Shown here piece by piece: positions 35,068-43,368 of a stretch of 64,000 bases of DNA (positions are counted from its first letter, which is position 1; every line of letters begins with the position of its first letter). Under the pieces are notes generated by a model. It made no database searches and was not told the DNA's origin. It was given only the letters and a program-made list of their open reading frames with translations. The translations under genes and the position numbers were made by a program. This DNA comes from Lewinellaceae bacterium (lineage in GTDB: Bacteria > Bacteroidota > Bacteroidia > Chitinophagales > Saprospiraceae). The stretch is from NCBI GenBank assembly GCA_020636325.1, contig JACJYC010000009.1, positions 62,001 through 126,000 of the forward strand, read 5' to 3'.

Positions 35068-35841
35068 TTATTCTCGGGTGTTGAAAAGGGTTTTGGCGTT
35101 ATCTGTTGTTATTTCGGCAACTTTTTCCGGCGGAACGCCCAAAACCTCCGCCGCTTTTTCGGCTACTACGCGGATATAGGCGCTTTCGTTGCGCTTGCCG
35201 CGATAAGGAACGGGTGCAAGATAGGGCGAATCCGTTTCCAATACTACTTTTTCCAGGCCGATCTGTTGTAAAGTTTCGGCAAGTCCGCTGTTTTTATAGG
35301 TCAGTACGCCGCCGATACCCAGGAAAAAGCCCATTTCGCGGATCTTTTCCGCCTGTTTGGCATCCCCGGTGAAGCAGTGGAAAACGCCCCACAGGCGATC
35401 GTCCGCTTCCCGGGCTACCAGGTCGATGACCAGGTCCATGGATTCCCGGCAATGGATGACGACGGGCAAACCCAGGTCTTTGGCCCATCGGATTTGTTGC
35501 AGGAAGGCCGTTTTCTGCTCCTCTATAAAGGTTTTATCCCAATACAGGTCGATGCCGATTTCACCGATGGCCGCGAATGGGCGTTTGCCGATCCATTCCT
35601 TGACGACGGCCAGCTCCTGCTCAAAATCTGCATTTACGGAACAGGGGTGTATCCCCATCATCGGGAAGCAGGAATCCGGCCAGGTGTTTTCAAGGGAAAG
35701 CATCGCTTCGATGGAACTGCTGTCGATATTCGGCAGGTAGAACTTTTGCACCCCGGCATCTTTTGCCCGCTGTACAACCTGTTCGATATCCGGGGCCAGT
35801 TGCCGGGTGTATAAATGGGTATGCGTGTCTACCAGTTCCAT
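35068..35841 (-). CDS. TatD-family metal-dependent hydrolase
   Basis: A 257-residue cytoplasmic TIM-barrel protein of the amidohydrolase superfamily. The metal-binding motifs of TatD DNases are visible in order: DTHTHLYT (residues 4-11), GEIGIDLYWD (about 93), PVVIHCRES (about 127), VFHCFTGD (about 152) and ETDSPYLAPVPYRGKRNE (about 203). Members have 3'-5' exonuclease or deoxyribonuclease activity and act in DNA repair or tRNA quality control; the exact role here is inferred. A single gene between tRNA-Ser and the divergent RNase H. Confidence 0.93.
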   Translation of the reverse strand: MELVDTHTHLYTRQLAPDIEQVVQRAKDAGVQKFYLPNIDSSSIEAMLSLENTWPDSCFPMMGIHPCSVNADFEQELAVVKEWIGKRPFAAIGEIGIDLYWDKTFIEEQKTAFLQQIRWAKDLGLPVVIHCRESMDLVIDLVAREADDRLWGVFHCFTGDAKQAEKIREMGFFLGIGGVLTYKNSGLAETLQQIGLEKVVLETDSPYLAPVPYRGKRNESAYIRVVAEKAAEVLGVPPEKVAEITTDNAKTLFNTRE

Positions 35842-35959
35842 TCAACCGAAGGTTTCCGCAAAGGTATAGATTAATTTTCGAATGGTTTTGGCGTATATCG
35901 GGCCTAATTTGGCGGGAAAACAGGTAAATTTTATCAATTTTGCCCAAAACTGACGATCG

Positions 35960-36571
35960 TTGAGCAAGCAGCAGAAATATTATGTGGTCTGGAAAGGACA
36001 TGTCCCCGGCATTTACGACTCCTGGGCGGAATGCCAGTTGCAGATCAAGGCCTATCCGGATGCCAGGTATAAATCCTATCCCACCAAGGCGGAGGCGGAG
36101 CGCGCCTTTAAAAGCGGTCCGGGGAGCGGCAAACCGGCGTCTGCAGCCGTAAAATCCGGCAAGGCAGCCATCAATTGGGACAGCATCGCCGTGGATGCGG
36201 CCTGCAGCGGCAATCCCGGGGTGATGGAATACCAGGGCGTGATCACAAAGACCGGCAAGCAGATCTTTCACCAGAAATTCGATCTGGGTACAAATAATAT
36301 AGGTGAGTTTTTAGGCATCGTTCACGGCCTGGCCCTGTTGAAGCAACAGGGAAAAACCACGCCGATCTATACCGATTCCAAAACGGCGATCGCCTGGGTC
36401 CGCAACAAGAAAGTGAAGACCAATCTGGAGCGCAACGCCCGCACCGCCTACCTTTTTGAATTGGTGGACCGCGCCGAGAAATGGTTGAAGGAAAATTCCT
36501 ATAAAAATCCGATCCTTAAATGGGAAACGGAGAGCTGGGGGGAGATCCCTGCGGATTTTGGGCGGAAGTAG
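35960..36571 (+). CDS. rnhA: Ribonuclease H with N-terminal hybrid-binding domain
   Basis: A 203-residue protein starting at TTG (an in-frame stop lies three codons upstream and there is no ATG). Residues 5-50 (KYYVVWKGHVPGIYDSWAEC, then YPTKAEAERAF) form the small viroplasmin-like domain that binds RNA/DNA hybrids. The RNase H fold follows (about 65-200), with carboxylates in AVDAACSGNPG, TNNIGEFLGI and IYTDSKTAI. It should remove RNA from hybrids during replication or from R-loops. A TCAGTTG array begins 8 bases past its stop. Confidence 0.92.
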   Translation: MSKQQKYYVVWKGHVPGIYDSWAECQLQIKAYPDARYKSYPTKAEAERAFKSGPGSGKPASAAVKSGKAAINWDSIAVDAACSGNPGVMEYQGVITKTGKQIFHQKFDLGTNNIGEFLGIVHGLALLKQQGKTTPIYTDSKTAIAWVRNKKVKTNLERNARTAYLFELVDRAEKWLKENSYKNPILKWETESWGEIPADFGRK

Positions 36572-36576
36572 AAATT

Positions 36577-36735
36577 TAGTTGTCAGTTGTCAGTTGTCAG
36601 TGGTCAGTTGTCAGTTGTCAGTTGTCAGTCGGGATAAAGGCGATATTTCGACTTTATAACGGACGCTTCCATCAACAATTAACAATCATTTAATCATCCC
36701 TGGCGGCCGTAGCCTTTAGCGAAGGCGGCAATCAT
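36577..36735 (+). repeat. Heptamer array (TCAGTTG family) plus GC-rich hairpin unit
   Basis: Seven or eight units of TCAGTTG (36577-36630) follow the RNase H stop. After them come short AACAATT-type repeats (36675-36700) and a hairpin unit GGCCGTAGCCTTTAGCGAAG (about 36705-36728). This mirrors the array downstream of the membrane-protein gene at 10770, in the same sense relative to its gene. The remaining bases to the deformylase gene show nothing else. Confidence 0.85.
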
Positions 36736-36814
36736 CAATCGGTACAGTTGCCAGTCGGGTAAGGCGATGTTTAGAATTTGCGACGCACGCCCAACCGGGA
36801 AGCAATGAAACACC

Positions 36815-37372
36815 TTACCTCCCGGCAAACTTCATCTTATAATCCACGCTGACTTTGCCTTTCTTGATGTTTTCCAGTTTGCGCTGGACGAGCCTTTTCT
36901 TGATCGGTTTGAGCTTTTCTACAAACAGGACGCCTTCGATATGGTCGTATTCATGTTGGATGACGCGGGCATTCACGCCGGAGAAGGTCTTTTCGTGGGT
37001 TTCAAAATTTTCATCCTGATATTGGAGCCGGAGGACCGGCGGGCGTTCCACGTCGCCCCGTACGTCGGGGATGCTCAGGCAGCCTTCCTCATAATTCCAA
37101 ACCGGGCCTTCCTCGGACAGTTTCCGGGCGTTGATGAAAACTTGTTTGATGCCGTCGTCCTTTTTGTCTTCTTCCATCACCTGGATGGTATCGATGACAA
37201 ACAGGCGGATCGACCGGCCGATCTGGGGGGCGGCGAGGCCTACGCCATCAGCCTGGTACATTGTTTCCCACATGTCGGCCATCAGTTTTTCCAGTTCGGG
37301 GTAGCCGGCATCAATATCTTCGGCAACCTTTTTCAGTACCGGGTGACCATAGCCGTAAATCGGGAGCAGCAT
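36815..37372 (-). CDS. def: Peptide deformylase
   Basis: A 185-residue iron/zinc enzyme that removes the formyl group from nascent chains. All three family motifs are present: GVGLAAPQIG (about 45-54), EEGCLSIP (about 94-101, metal-binding Cys) and QHEYDHIEG (about 139-147, two metal His and the catalytic Glu). The ending with a Lys/Arg-rich tail (LKPIKKRLVQRKLENIKKGK) is normal for Bacteroidota. It follows ruvX by 46 bases on the same strand, so the two may be cotranscribed, an arrangement common in this phylum. Confidence 0.96.
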   Translation of the reverse strand: MLLPIYGYGHPVLKKVAEDIDAGYPELEKLMADMWETMYQADGVGLAAPQIGRSIRLFVIDTIQVMEEDKKDDGIKQVFINARKLSEEGPVWNYEEGCLSIPDVRGDVERPPVLRLQYQDENFETHEKTFSGVNARVIQHEYDHIEGVLFVEKLKPIKKRLVQRKLENIKKGKVSVDYKMKFAGR

Positions 37373-37418
37373 ATAATAAATAGGTATTAAATGAATAATT
37401 TCAAAAATATCGGCCTGC

Positions 37419-37829
37419 TCAGCGGTGTCCCAGGAAATCCTGGAGGATGAGCACTGCGCTGATCTTATCCACCAGCGCTTTTTCGCGCCGTTTTTTCTTT
37501 TTTATACCGCTTTGAAGGATGATGGCCTTCGCATCTTCTGAGGTGAACCGTTCATCCTGCAGGGCTACCCGTACATTGGGGAACCGCTTTTGCAATTTCC
37601 CGGCGAGCTCGCGGATCGTGCCGGCCAGCTGTGCGGGATTGCCATCCGGATAAAACGGTTCGCCGATCACAATTGTTTCAACTTCCTCCGTGTTCAGGTA
37701 ATTTTCCAGATATGGGATCAACTCAGCAGTAGCAACCGTTTCAAGGCCACTTGCGATGATCTGCAGGGGATCCGTAACGGCTAACCCCGTGCGTTTGGTT
37801 CCATAATCAATGGCCAGTATTCGCGGCAT
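37419..37829 (-). CDS. ruvX: Putative Holliday junction resolvase RuvX (YqgF)
   Basis: A 136-residue RNase-H-fold protein. The nucleotide-binding first strand reads ILAIDYGTKRTGLAV (4-18), the second motif is TIVIGEPFYPDGN, and VRVALQDERFTSEDAKAII with the late VDKISAVLILQDFL completes the YqgF pattern. It is known from pre-16S rRNA end processing and proposed Holliday-junction resolution. It is the upstream partner of peptide deformylase. A TATCTTTG element ends only 4 bases before the ATG, so its mRNA may be leaderless. Confidence 0.95.
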   Translation of the reverse strand: MPRILAIDYGTKRTGLAVTDPLQIIASGLETVATAELIPYLENYLNTEEVETIVIGEPFYPDGNPAQLAGTIRELAGKLQKRFPNVRVALQDERFTSEDAKAIILQSGIKKKKRREKALVDKISAVLILQDFLGHR

Positions 37830-37833
37830 GGCG

Positions 37834-37841
37834 CAAAGATA
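37834..37841 (-). promoter_or_regulatory. Candidate -7 element giving a leaderless ruvX mRNA
   Basis: TATCTTTG on the minus strand matches the consensus exactly; TTTT lies 19 bases further upstream. The expected transcription start falls at or within a few bases of the ruvX ATG at 37829. Confidence 0.45.
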
Positions 37842-37910
37842 GAAGATTACGAATCAACGTAAAAATTACCGCAGGATTTTCATTGCGGGGCGGGCTGACG
37901 GGTTCGGGGC

Positions 37911-37945
37911 AAAAAAAAAGTTGCCTGGCCCTAAGACCAGACAAC
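37911..37945 (-). terminator. Rho-independent terminator upstream of ruvX
   Basis: On the minus strand a hairpin (GTTGTCTGG, loop, CCAGGCAAC) is followed by nine T. It ends a transcript coming from the gap upstream of ruvX, not ruvX itself. Confidence 0.85.
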
Positions 37946-38322
37946 CATCCCCCTTACTTACTTAATTTTTTTGTTCTTCAGCAGACAAGTAAAGCTGCCA
38001 GGGCCGCCCGAAGACGGCTCCTGACAACCGTTCCCCCTTACTTAATCTTCATAGTGTTTCGCCTTGCTCAATGCGGACAATACGATGCCCAGGCAAAGCA
38101 TATTGCTTTTACTTCAATGCAACCACGGTATGAAAATGTGCAGGTTGAAAATAGAACGGAAGCCAAGAGAAAGGCTTTTCCTGCATTTAAAAGTTTGGGT
38201 CAAGTATCAGGGCTTAGCGTTCCATGTTTGTTTTGTGTTCCACCTTTCGACGAGCATGCAGGGTCAAGGTCACATAGTTGAAAAAAAAATTTTCGAATTT
38301 TCTTTCGGCAGTTTGAAATCAA
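37946..38322 (-). ncRNA. Candidate small RNA or small-ORF transcript
   Basis: The 557-base gap between the HtrA-type protease and ruvX holds a promoter (38328-38357), a strong terminator (37911-37945) and no ordinary gene. In between, on the minus strand, a motif TAAGTAAGGGGG occurs twice (about 38030-38046 and 37950-37966), each followed within about 5 bases by GTTGTC and a hairpin. The first hairpin (CAGGAGCCG against GGCGGCCCTG) is further enclosed by AAGTAA and TTACTT. Two tiny frames lie upstream: 19 codons at 38042-38101 and 25 codons at 38109-38186, the first ending at the first repeated motif. It could be a regulatory RNA, a leader-peptide system or the 3' end of the protease mRNA. 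Confidence 0.45.
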
Positions 38323-38327
38323 GGGTG

Positions 38328-38357
38328 CAAAATTAGTTTTTTATGAAAAAAACCAAA
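38328..38357 (-). promoter_or_regulatory. Promoter of the candidate small transcript
   Basis: Minus strand TTTG (38354-38357), 18 bases, TAATTTTG (38328-38335), matching the Bacteroidota pattern. It lies about 30 bases past the stop of the HtrA-type protease. Confidence 0.5.
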
Positions 38358-38386
38358 GAAAATATGCCGTTTTTATCGCGTTGAAT

Positions 38387-39514
38387 TTAGTTCAGGCTTT
38401 TCAGCGGGACGCCGCTCTTGCGGAACCGCCGGCCGTTGCGATAATACTCAAGGTTCACCTGATCGCCGGGGCGGAACCTTGCGATCAGCTCCTGCAGTTC
38501 GGGCACGGAACGCGTCGGGACGCTGTTGACGCTGACGATGACATCCCCTGCTTTCAACCCCGATCCTTCGGCGCTGCCGCCGCGGGTGACATCCTTGATC
38601 AGTACCCCTTCTACGGAGGGCAGTTGCAGGTCGCGCGCTGCTTCGTCTGTAATTTCAATGATGTTGACGCCCAGTACGCCCCGGCGCACTTCGCCGAATT
38701 CGCGAAGGTCGGCGATCACTTTGCGGGCCAGGTTGGCCGGAATGGCGAAAGAATACCCTTCGGAATAGCCGGAATCGGTAATGATGGCCGTATTGATCCC
38801 GACCAGATTTCCTTCGAGGTTGACCAATGCCCCGCCGCTGTTGCCGGGGTTGATGGCGGCGTCGGTCTGGATGAAAGCCTCCACGGAATAGGCGCCGTCC
38901 AGGATGTTGATGCTGCGTCCTTTGGCGCTCACGATCCCGGCGGTTACGGTAGAAGACAGCTCGAACGGGCTCCCGATGGCCATGACCCATTCGCCGATCT
39001 CCAGGCGATCGGAATTGCCGTATTCCAGAACGGGCAGGCCGGTCTCCTCCACTTTAAGGAGCGCCAGGTCGGTCTGGTCGTCGGTTCCGATCAGGGCGGC
39101 CCTCAGCTTCCGGCGGTCGACCAGGGCAACCTCGTACCGCGACCCGTCCTCGATGACGTGTTTGTTGGTGATGATGTACCCGTCGGCGGAAATGATCACG
39201 CCTGAACCCGCAGAAGAACGGTAACCGGAACTGCCGTAAGCCAGTACGCTGACAACCGCCGGCGTCGCTTTGCGGGCAACCGTCCGGAAGTCCACGGGCA
39301 GTTCCGCTGTCCTTCTGGCTGTTTTTGGTTCCGGCGCCTCCACCTCGATCGCGGGCTCTTCTGCCGGAATGGGCTGACTGACTTTCATGGCGGCAGCCTC
39401 ATAGGCGGGTTGTTGGGCGTTGCGGACCATTTCCGCAACCTGGTTTTTAAAGCATGCAAAGGTCAACAGGGCTGCCAGCAAAGCCGCGAAAGTGTGACTC
39501 AGAACAGATTTCAT
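38387..39514 (-). CDS. HtrA/DegP-type periplasmic serine protease
   Basis: A 375-residue trypsin-fold protease with an N-terminal membrane anchor (HTFAALLAALLTFACF) and a proline/glutamate-rich linker. The catalytic triad is visible: His in ITNKHVIEDG (about 117), Asp in DQTDLALLKV (about 147) and Ser in NPGNSGGALVN (about 222). One PDZ domain follows (about 275-365, GLKAGDVIVSVNSVPTR). A single PDZ and a membrane anchor make it DegS/DegQ-like rather than two-PDZ DegP. It should degrade or sense misfolded envelope proteins. Single gene; candidate small transcript downstream. Confidence 0.92.
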   Translation of the reverse strand: MKSVLSHTFAALLAALLTFACFKNQVAEMVRNAQQPAYEAAAMKVSQPIPAEEPAIEVEAPEPKTARRTAELPVDFRTVARKATPAVVSVLAYGSSGYRSSAGSGVIISADGYIITNKHVIEDGSRYEVALVDRRKLRAALIGTDDQTDLALLKVEETGLPVLEYGNSDRLEIGEWVMAIGSPFELSSTVTAGIVSAKGRSINILDGAYSVEAFIQTDAAINPGNSGGALVNLEGNLVGINTAIITDSGYSEGYSFAIPANLARKVIADLREFGEVRRGVLGVNIIEITDEAARDLQLPSVEGVLIKDVTRGGSAEGSGLKAGDVIVSVNSVPTRSVPELQELIARFRPGDQVNLEYYRNGRRFRKSGVPLKSLN

Positions 39515-39584
39515 TTTGGACAGGTTTTAATTCCGAACGTTCAAGTTAAAGAAACATTTTATCCCGCAGGGTTGCATTTTTTTG

Positions 39585-41900
39585 TCAGACGGCAATCGGC
39601 GCGGCTATTAAATGATCCGGAATGCCGAACGCATCCGTCAGGACGACGGCTTTTTGCCGCAATTCCAGGCACAATTCATCCACGGTTTTTCTTATGGCTT
39701 TTGATTTTACCGGTTGGATGTACTCCTGTTCGAGATACCAGCCTTTGTGCCCTTCGATGGTATGAAGAGCGTACAGCGAGCGGACAGGGTCCAACAGGTC
39801 GGTAAGGGCGGCGTCCTGTGCTGAACTGATCTTTTCATCCAGCGCTTCCAGCACCCATCTTTCCACGAAGGCCTCCGCCAAGGCCAGCATATGGTTCTGG
39901 CATTCGAGGCCGGCCGCGTAGGCGCTGAATCCGGATTTCACCAGGTTGCGCAGGCGCTGGCTCAGGGAATAGAGCAATCTCCGTTCCCGGAACCGGAAGG
40001 CATTGAGCTGGAACTCGCTGCTGAGCAGGTGTTCCTTATCCGTCTGCCGCGTCACAAACGGGTTCTGTTCGGTAAAGGAGGTATTGATCCGCTGACCGAC
40101 GTACCGGAGAATGGCCCTTGCGCCTTCTTCCATGAATTCCTTCTGGAATGCGGAAAGCACGCCTTTGGCCACCAGTTGCATCAGGACGGTATTGTCGCCC
40201 TCGAAGGTGGTGAATATCTCGGTATCCGCTTTGAGGTCGGCAAAGCGGTTTTCCCACAAGTATCCTTTACCCCCGCAGGCCTCCCGGCACTCCTGGATGG
40301 CGCGGGTGGCAAACCAGGTGGCGCAGGATTTCAGTCCGGCGGCCAGGGTTTCGATCTCCCGCATATCGGCTTCGCTGCGGTGGAGATAGCGATCAGTCAG
40401 TTTTTTAAGCCCAATATCCAGCGCGAATGCTTTGGCCAGCAGCGGCATCAACCGGCGCTGGTGGCTGGGATAATCCAGCAACAGGGTTTCGGGAGTGGTC
40501 GGCCCCGGGCTGAATTGGCGCCGCCGCAATCCGTATCTTACTGCGATGGTGACGGCTGTCTTGGCCGCGCTCAGGCCGGCCCTCGGTACACAAACCCTGC
40601 CGCCGACCAATGTGCCCAGCATGGTGAAAAAGCGCTTGTCCGGGTGTTGGATCGGGCTGGAATAGTCGCCCGATTCGCCGACATCTCCGAACCGGTTCAG
40701 CAGATTGAGTCGGGGAACACGGACATGGTCGAACCAGATCCTGCCGTTGTCTACCCCATTGAGCCCCAGTTTATAACCGCAATCCTCCACCCGCACGCCC
40801 GGCAGCAGATCGTGGTTTTCGTCCCGCATGGGCACGAGGAATGCGTGGACGCCGTGGTTGGTCCCGGCGGCGGTCAGCTGAGCAAAAACGACTGCCATCC
40901 GGCCGTGCAAGGCGTTGCCGATGTATTCTTTTCCGGCTTCTTCAGTCGGGGTATGAATGATAAATTCACCGGCATCGGCGTCATATGATGCGGTAGTTTC
41001 CAGTCCGCGCACGTTCGAGCCGTGGTCTGTTTCCGTCATGGCAAAACACCCGGGCAGTTCAAGGCTGCCGGCTTTTCCGAGGAAGGCTTTGTGGTGGCGT
41101 TCGGTGCCGAGGGCATGGATGGCGCCGCCGAACAGGCCGAACTGCACCCCGAATTTCACGGCCAGGCTGAGGTCAAAGTAGCCGAGCGTTTCAAAAACGG
41201 CGGCGTATTGTCCCATATCATTTTTCCCGCCGCATTCGTGCGGGTAGGCCAGTGCGCCCATTTTTTGCCGGGCCAGGGCTTTTATCCAATCGAGCACCTG
41301 TCCGCGATAGGCTTCTTTGGTGTCGTAATGGCGCCGATGGAATACGGGGTCGGAAAGGAGGGTTTGTACCGTTTGCCGGATACCGCCGTATGGCCCGTCC
41401 AGGAATTTCTGCAAAACTTTTGATTCCGGGGCTATGCCGGTTATTTCGGTGGAAGGGGCGTCAAACAGGCTTCGGTAAGTATCCAGGTTCAGGCTTTTGA
41501 GCTGGATTTCCAGGCCCTGTAGTTTTTGTACGATCCTGGGGTCCTGCCAGTTGTCAACGGGGTAGTCGCCATCCCATTGGTCGGCGGCTTGTTCGGCCAT
41601 GAGGAGGCCGAGGTCGGTCAGGGTCGGCCGGCGGCTGCCGTTCCAGGCGTCCATTCCTTTGCGGAGGGTTTGTTCCCAATGCCTGAACAGGAAAGCGTCC
41701 GGTGGGCGGGAGGGGCTTGACCATTCCAGTGCCAGCTGTTTGTCGTCGTCGGTCAGGAAAAACAGGTCATCTGCTTTGGCGCGGAGGGTACTGACTTCGG
41801 TAGGGGTGAGGACCCGGTCGGCCCAGGCGGCATAAAACAGGGGGATAAGGCACTGGATGCCCGGTGAGAAAGCGATTTCACTGGAAGGCGTTATTTGCAT
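39585..41900 (-). CDS. Acyl-CoA dehydrogenase/oxidase-family enzyme
   Basis: About 771 residues from the ATG at 41900; the frame is open 38 codons further, but that stretch is Ser/Lys-rich and unlike the family. The length and layout match peroxisomal-type acyl-CoA oxidases: an alpha-helical N domain, a flavin-binding beta domain with CFAMTETDHGSNVRGLETTA (about 295-315), a helical C domain with REACGGKGYLWENRF and TFEGDNTVLMQLVAKG (about 535-575), and a second C-terminal helical oxidase domain. It should oxidise acyl-CoA in fatty-acid breakdown; whether oxygen or an electron-transfer flavoprotein is the acceptor cannot be decided. Single gene. Confidence 0.9.
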   Translation of the reverse strand: MQITPSSEIAFSPGIQCLIPLFYAAWADRVLTPTEVSTLRAKADDLFFLTDDDKQLALEWSSPSRPPDAFLFRHWEQTLRKGMDAWNGSRRPTLTDLGLLMAEQAADQWDGDYPVDNWQDPRIVQKLQGLEIQLKSLNLDTYRSLFDAPSTEITGIAPESKVLQKFLDGPYGGIRQTVQTLLSDPVFHRRHYDTKEAYRGQVLDWIKALARQKMGALAYPHECGGKNDMGQYAAVFETLGYFDLSLAVKFGVQFGLFGGAIHALGTERHHKAFLGKAGSLELPGCFAMTETDHGSNVRGLETTASYDADAGEFIIHTPTEEAGKEYIGNALHGRMAVVFAQLTAAGTNHGVHAFLVPMRDENHDLLPGVRVEDCGYKLGLNGVDNGRIWFDHVRVPRLNLLNRFGDVGESGDYSSPIQHPDKRFFTMLGTLVGGRVCVPRAGLSAAKTAVTIAVRYGLRRRQFSPGPTTPETLLLDYPSHQRRLMPLLAKAFALDIGLKKLTDRYLHRSEADMREIETLAAGLKSCATWFATRAIQECREACGGKGYLWENRFADLKADTEIFTTFEGDNTVLMQLVAKGVLSAFQKEFMEEGARAILRYVGQRINTSFTEQNPFVTRQTDKEHLLSSEFQLNAFRFRERRLLYSLSQRLRNLVKSGFSAYAAGLECQNHMLALAEAFVERWVLEALDEKISSAQDAALTDLLDPVRSLYALHTIEGHKGWYLEQEYIQPVKSKAIRKTVDELCLELRQKAVVLTDAFGIPDHLIAAPIAV

Positions 41901-42030
41901 ATCGTCCAATTTTAGCCCGGTTATCTTTTGAGAACGTTTTGTTGCGGCGTTGGTTTGGCTTTTCCTGGAGAAGCGGAAGCAAGATAACTGAAAATGTTTG
42001 AAAACGGGCAACAAAGCCAGTTGGCCGAAA

Positions 42031-42063
42031 AGAAAAAAAGACCGCCCTGAAGATCAAGGCGGC
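42031..42063 (-). terminator. Rho-independent terminator of the glucosaminidase gene
   Basis: Minus strand: GGCCGCCTTGATCTTCAGGG-type stem (GCCGCCTT against AGGGCGGT), followed by a run of T interrupted by one C. It lies about 60 bases after the peptidoglycan-hydrolase stop. Confidence 0.85.
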
Positions 42064-42123
42064 CGCCAAACATGAGAAAACCACTAAGTAAAGGCAAGAT
42101 CTTTATGGGAGCGCCTGTTCAGG

Positions 42124-42957
42124 TCACCAGCTTTGATCGTCCAGCAGGTATAGCTGATATTTTTCAATGATATCGGTCAGTTTTCTATCGAGGTTGCGTT
42201 CTTTGGCATAGCCGGACCTGGCCAGTCCTGCGGCCCATTTTTTGTAATTGGCGCCGACCTCGAAGAGGTCCGGGAAGCGGTTTTTGAGCATGATGCTGTG
42301 GTCGCGCCAGTTTTCCCAGGCGCTCTCGTACGGGCGGTCGGGCAATCTGAGGCTGAAATGGTTATTTCGGGCAACGGCGGGTTCGGACCTGCCGGCCTGG
42401 CTTTCGATGATGCCGAGGGCCAGGTTGATGCTGGCTGGTATCCCGAATTTGATCATTTCGGCTTCGGCGACCTCGTCGAAGCGTTCGATATAGGTTTTTA
42501 CGTCAGTTTCGTCGAGGTCGGCGGCGGACCGGGTTCTGGCGGCCGGTTCGCGGTACTGGACACCCTGCACGACGCCGAGCTGGTCAGATACGCCGGCATT
42601 GTCTGGCCCGGCGGATCGTTCACCAAATACACCTGCCAGCGGCGCCCGCATATTGACAGAGAACTGGACTTCCTTTTTGGCGAGGATATAGACGGCCAGC
42701 AAAGCCAGGCCGATCTTGATCCAGGGCAGGCTTTTTTTGCCCTTTCCGACGCCGGCAAACCGCAAAAAGTGGAATTTCAGCGCGATCAATACGCGGTATA
42801 GGCCGAGCAGCAGGTACCGGAGGATGATGCCGAAGTTGATTTCCGGCGCCTGCCCCAGGCTGTTGCCCTGGCTGATGGTTCGTTGGGCGTCCCGGGCGAC
42901 TTTCTTTCCGCCGCCGAGTTCCCATTCGTAAGCATTTTTGGATACATCGGGCCCCAT
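42124..42957 (-). CDS. Glucosaminidase-domain peptidoglycan hydrolase
   Basis: About 277 residues from the ATG at 42957; a TTG at 43008 would add 17 residues and cannot be excluded. The N-terminal half is basic with one membrane segment (about 85-102, PWIKIGLALLAVYIL), so the protein is probably anchored with its enzyme domain in the periplasm. Residues 165-277 form a GH73/FlgJ-like glucosaminidase: FGIPASINLALGIIESQAGRS with the catalytic Glu, then NNHFSLRL, and AWENWRDHSIMLKNR. It should cut peptidoglycan glycan strands. It has its own promoter and terminator. Confidence 0.86.
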   Translation of the reverse strand: MGPDVSKNAYEWELGGGKKVARDAQRTISQGNSLGQAPEINFGIILRYLLLGLYRVLIALKFHFLRFAGVGKGKKSLPWIKIGLALLAVYILAKKEVQFSVNMRAPLAGVFGERSAGPDNAGVSDQLGVVQGVQYREPAARTRSAADLDETDVKTYIERFDEVAEAEMIKFGIPASINLALGIIESQAGRSEPAVARNNHFSLRLPDRPYESAWENWRDHSIMLKNRFPDLFEVGANYKKWAAGLARSGYAKERNLDRKLTDIIEKYQLYLLDDQSW

Positions 42958-43026
42958 GATACTACAGTTTAATGGTGATTTTAAAAGGTAAAGATCAAAT
43001 TCAAACAAAATTGTTTGATCGCATCA

Positions 43027-43057
43027 CAAAAATAAAACAAAAAGTTTAATTGTCAAA
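43027..43057 (-). promoter_or_regulatory. Bacteroidota-type promoter of the glucosaminidase gene
   Basis: Minus strand TTTG (43054-43057), 19 bases, TATTTTTG (43027-43034). The ATG at 42957 lies about 70 bases downstream and the alternative TTG about 20. Confidence 0.6.
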
Positions 43058-43149
43058 TTTTTGAACAACTTTTTTTGAAAAGAATTTTTTGGGAGGGGTG
43101 AGGAAGGGAGGGGTGGTGTTTTGGTTGTGTGGGTATCAGCCAGTAATGG

Positions 43150-43187
43150 AATGCAAAATGTAAAAGAAAAAATGCGAAATGTAAAAG
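43150..43187 (-). repeat. Short heptamer array (TTTTACA/TTTYGCA)
   Basis: Read on the minus strand, 7-base units TTTTACA, TTTCGCA, TTTTTTC, TTTTACA and TTTTGCA follow one another, resembling the array at 17795-17853. Confidence 0.6.
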
Positions 43188-43266
43188 GGGCGGCCGTTCA
43201 TTTTTGGAACGTTCATTGTGTGGAGAATCCGGGAGATATCCTGTTTGAATGGACCAAACCGACGAA

Positions 43267-43350
43267 TACTCGGTCATTGCTGTCCGGCCGCGCGCGCCGT
43301 TTCCATCAAGGGCGTTTTTGATAATTGACAAACGTCCGTAAGGCGTTGCG
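43267..43350 (+). repeat. 84-base direct repeat, copy 1
   Basis: Matches copy 2 (43526-43609) at about 67 of 84 positions with no gaps. Conserved blocks include AAGGGCGTTTTTG, TAATTGAC and CGTCCGTA. It lies in a gene-free stretch of about 1 kb (42958-43976). The rest of that stretch, notably 43610-43940, shows nothing I recognise. Confidence 0.8.
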
Positions 43351-43368
43351 TTTGGTCTTTTGTGTGGT

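Noticed and set aside
37883..38281. 132-codon and 90-codon plus-strand frames in the gap upstream of ruvX
   Set aside because: They read through terminator-like hairpins and AT-rich promoter-like sequence on the wrong strand and lack protein-like composition.
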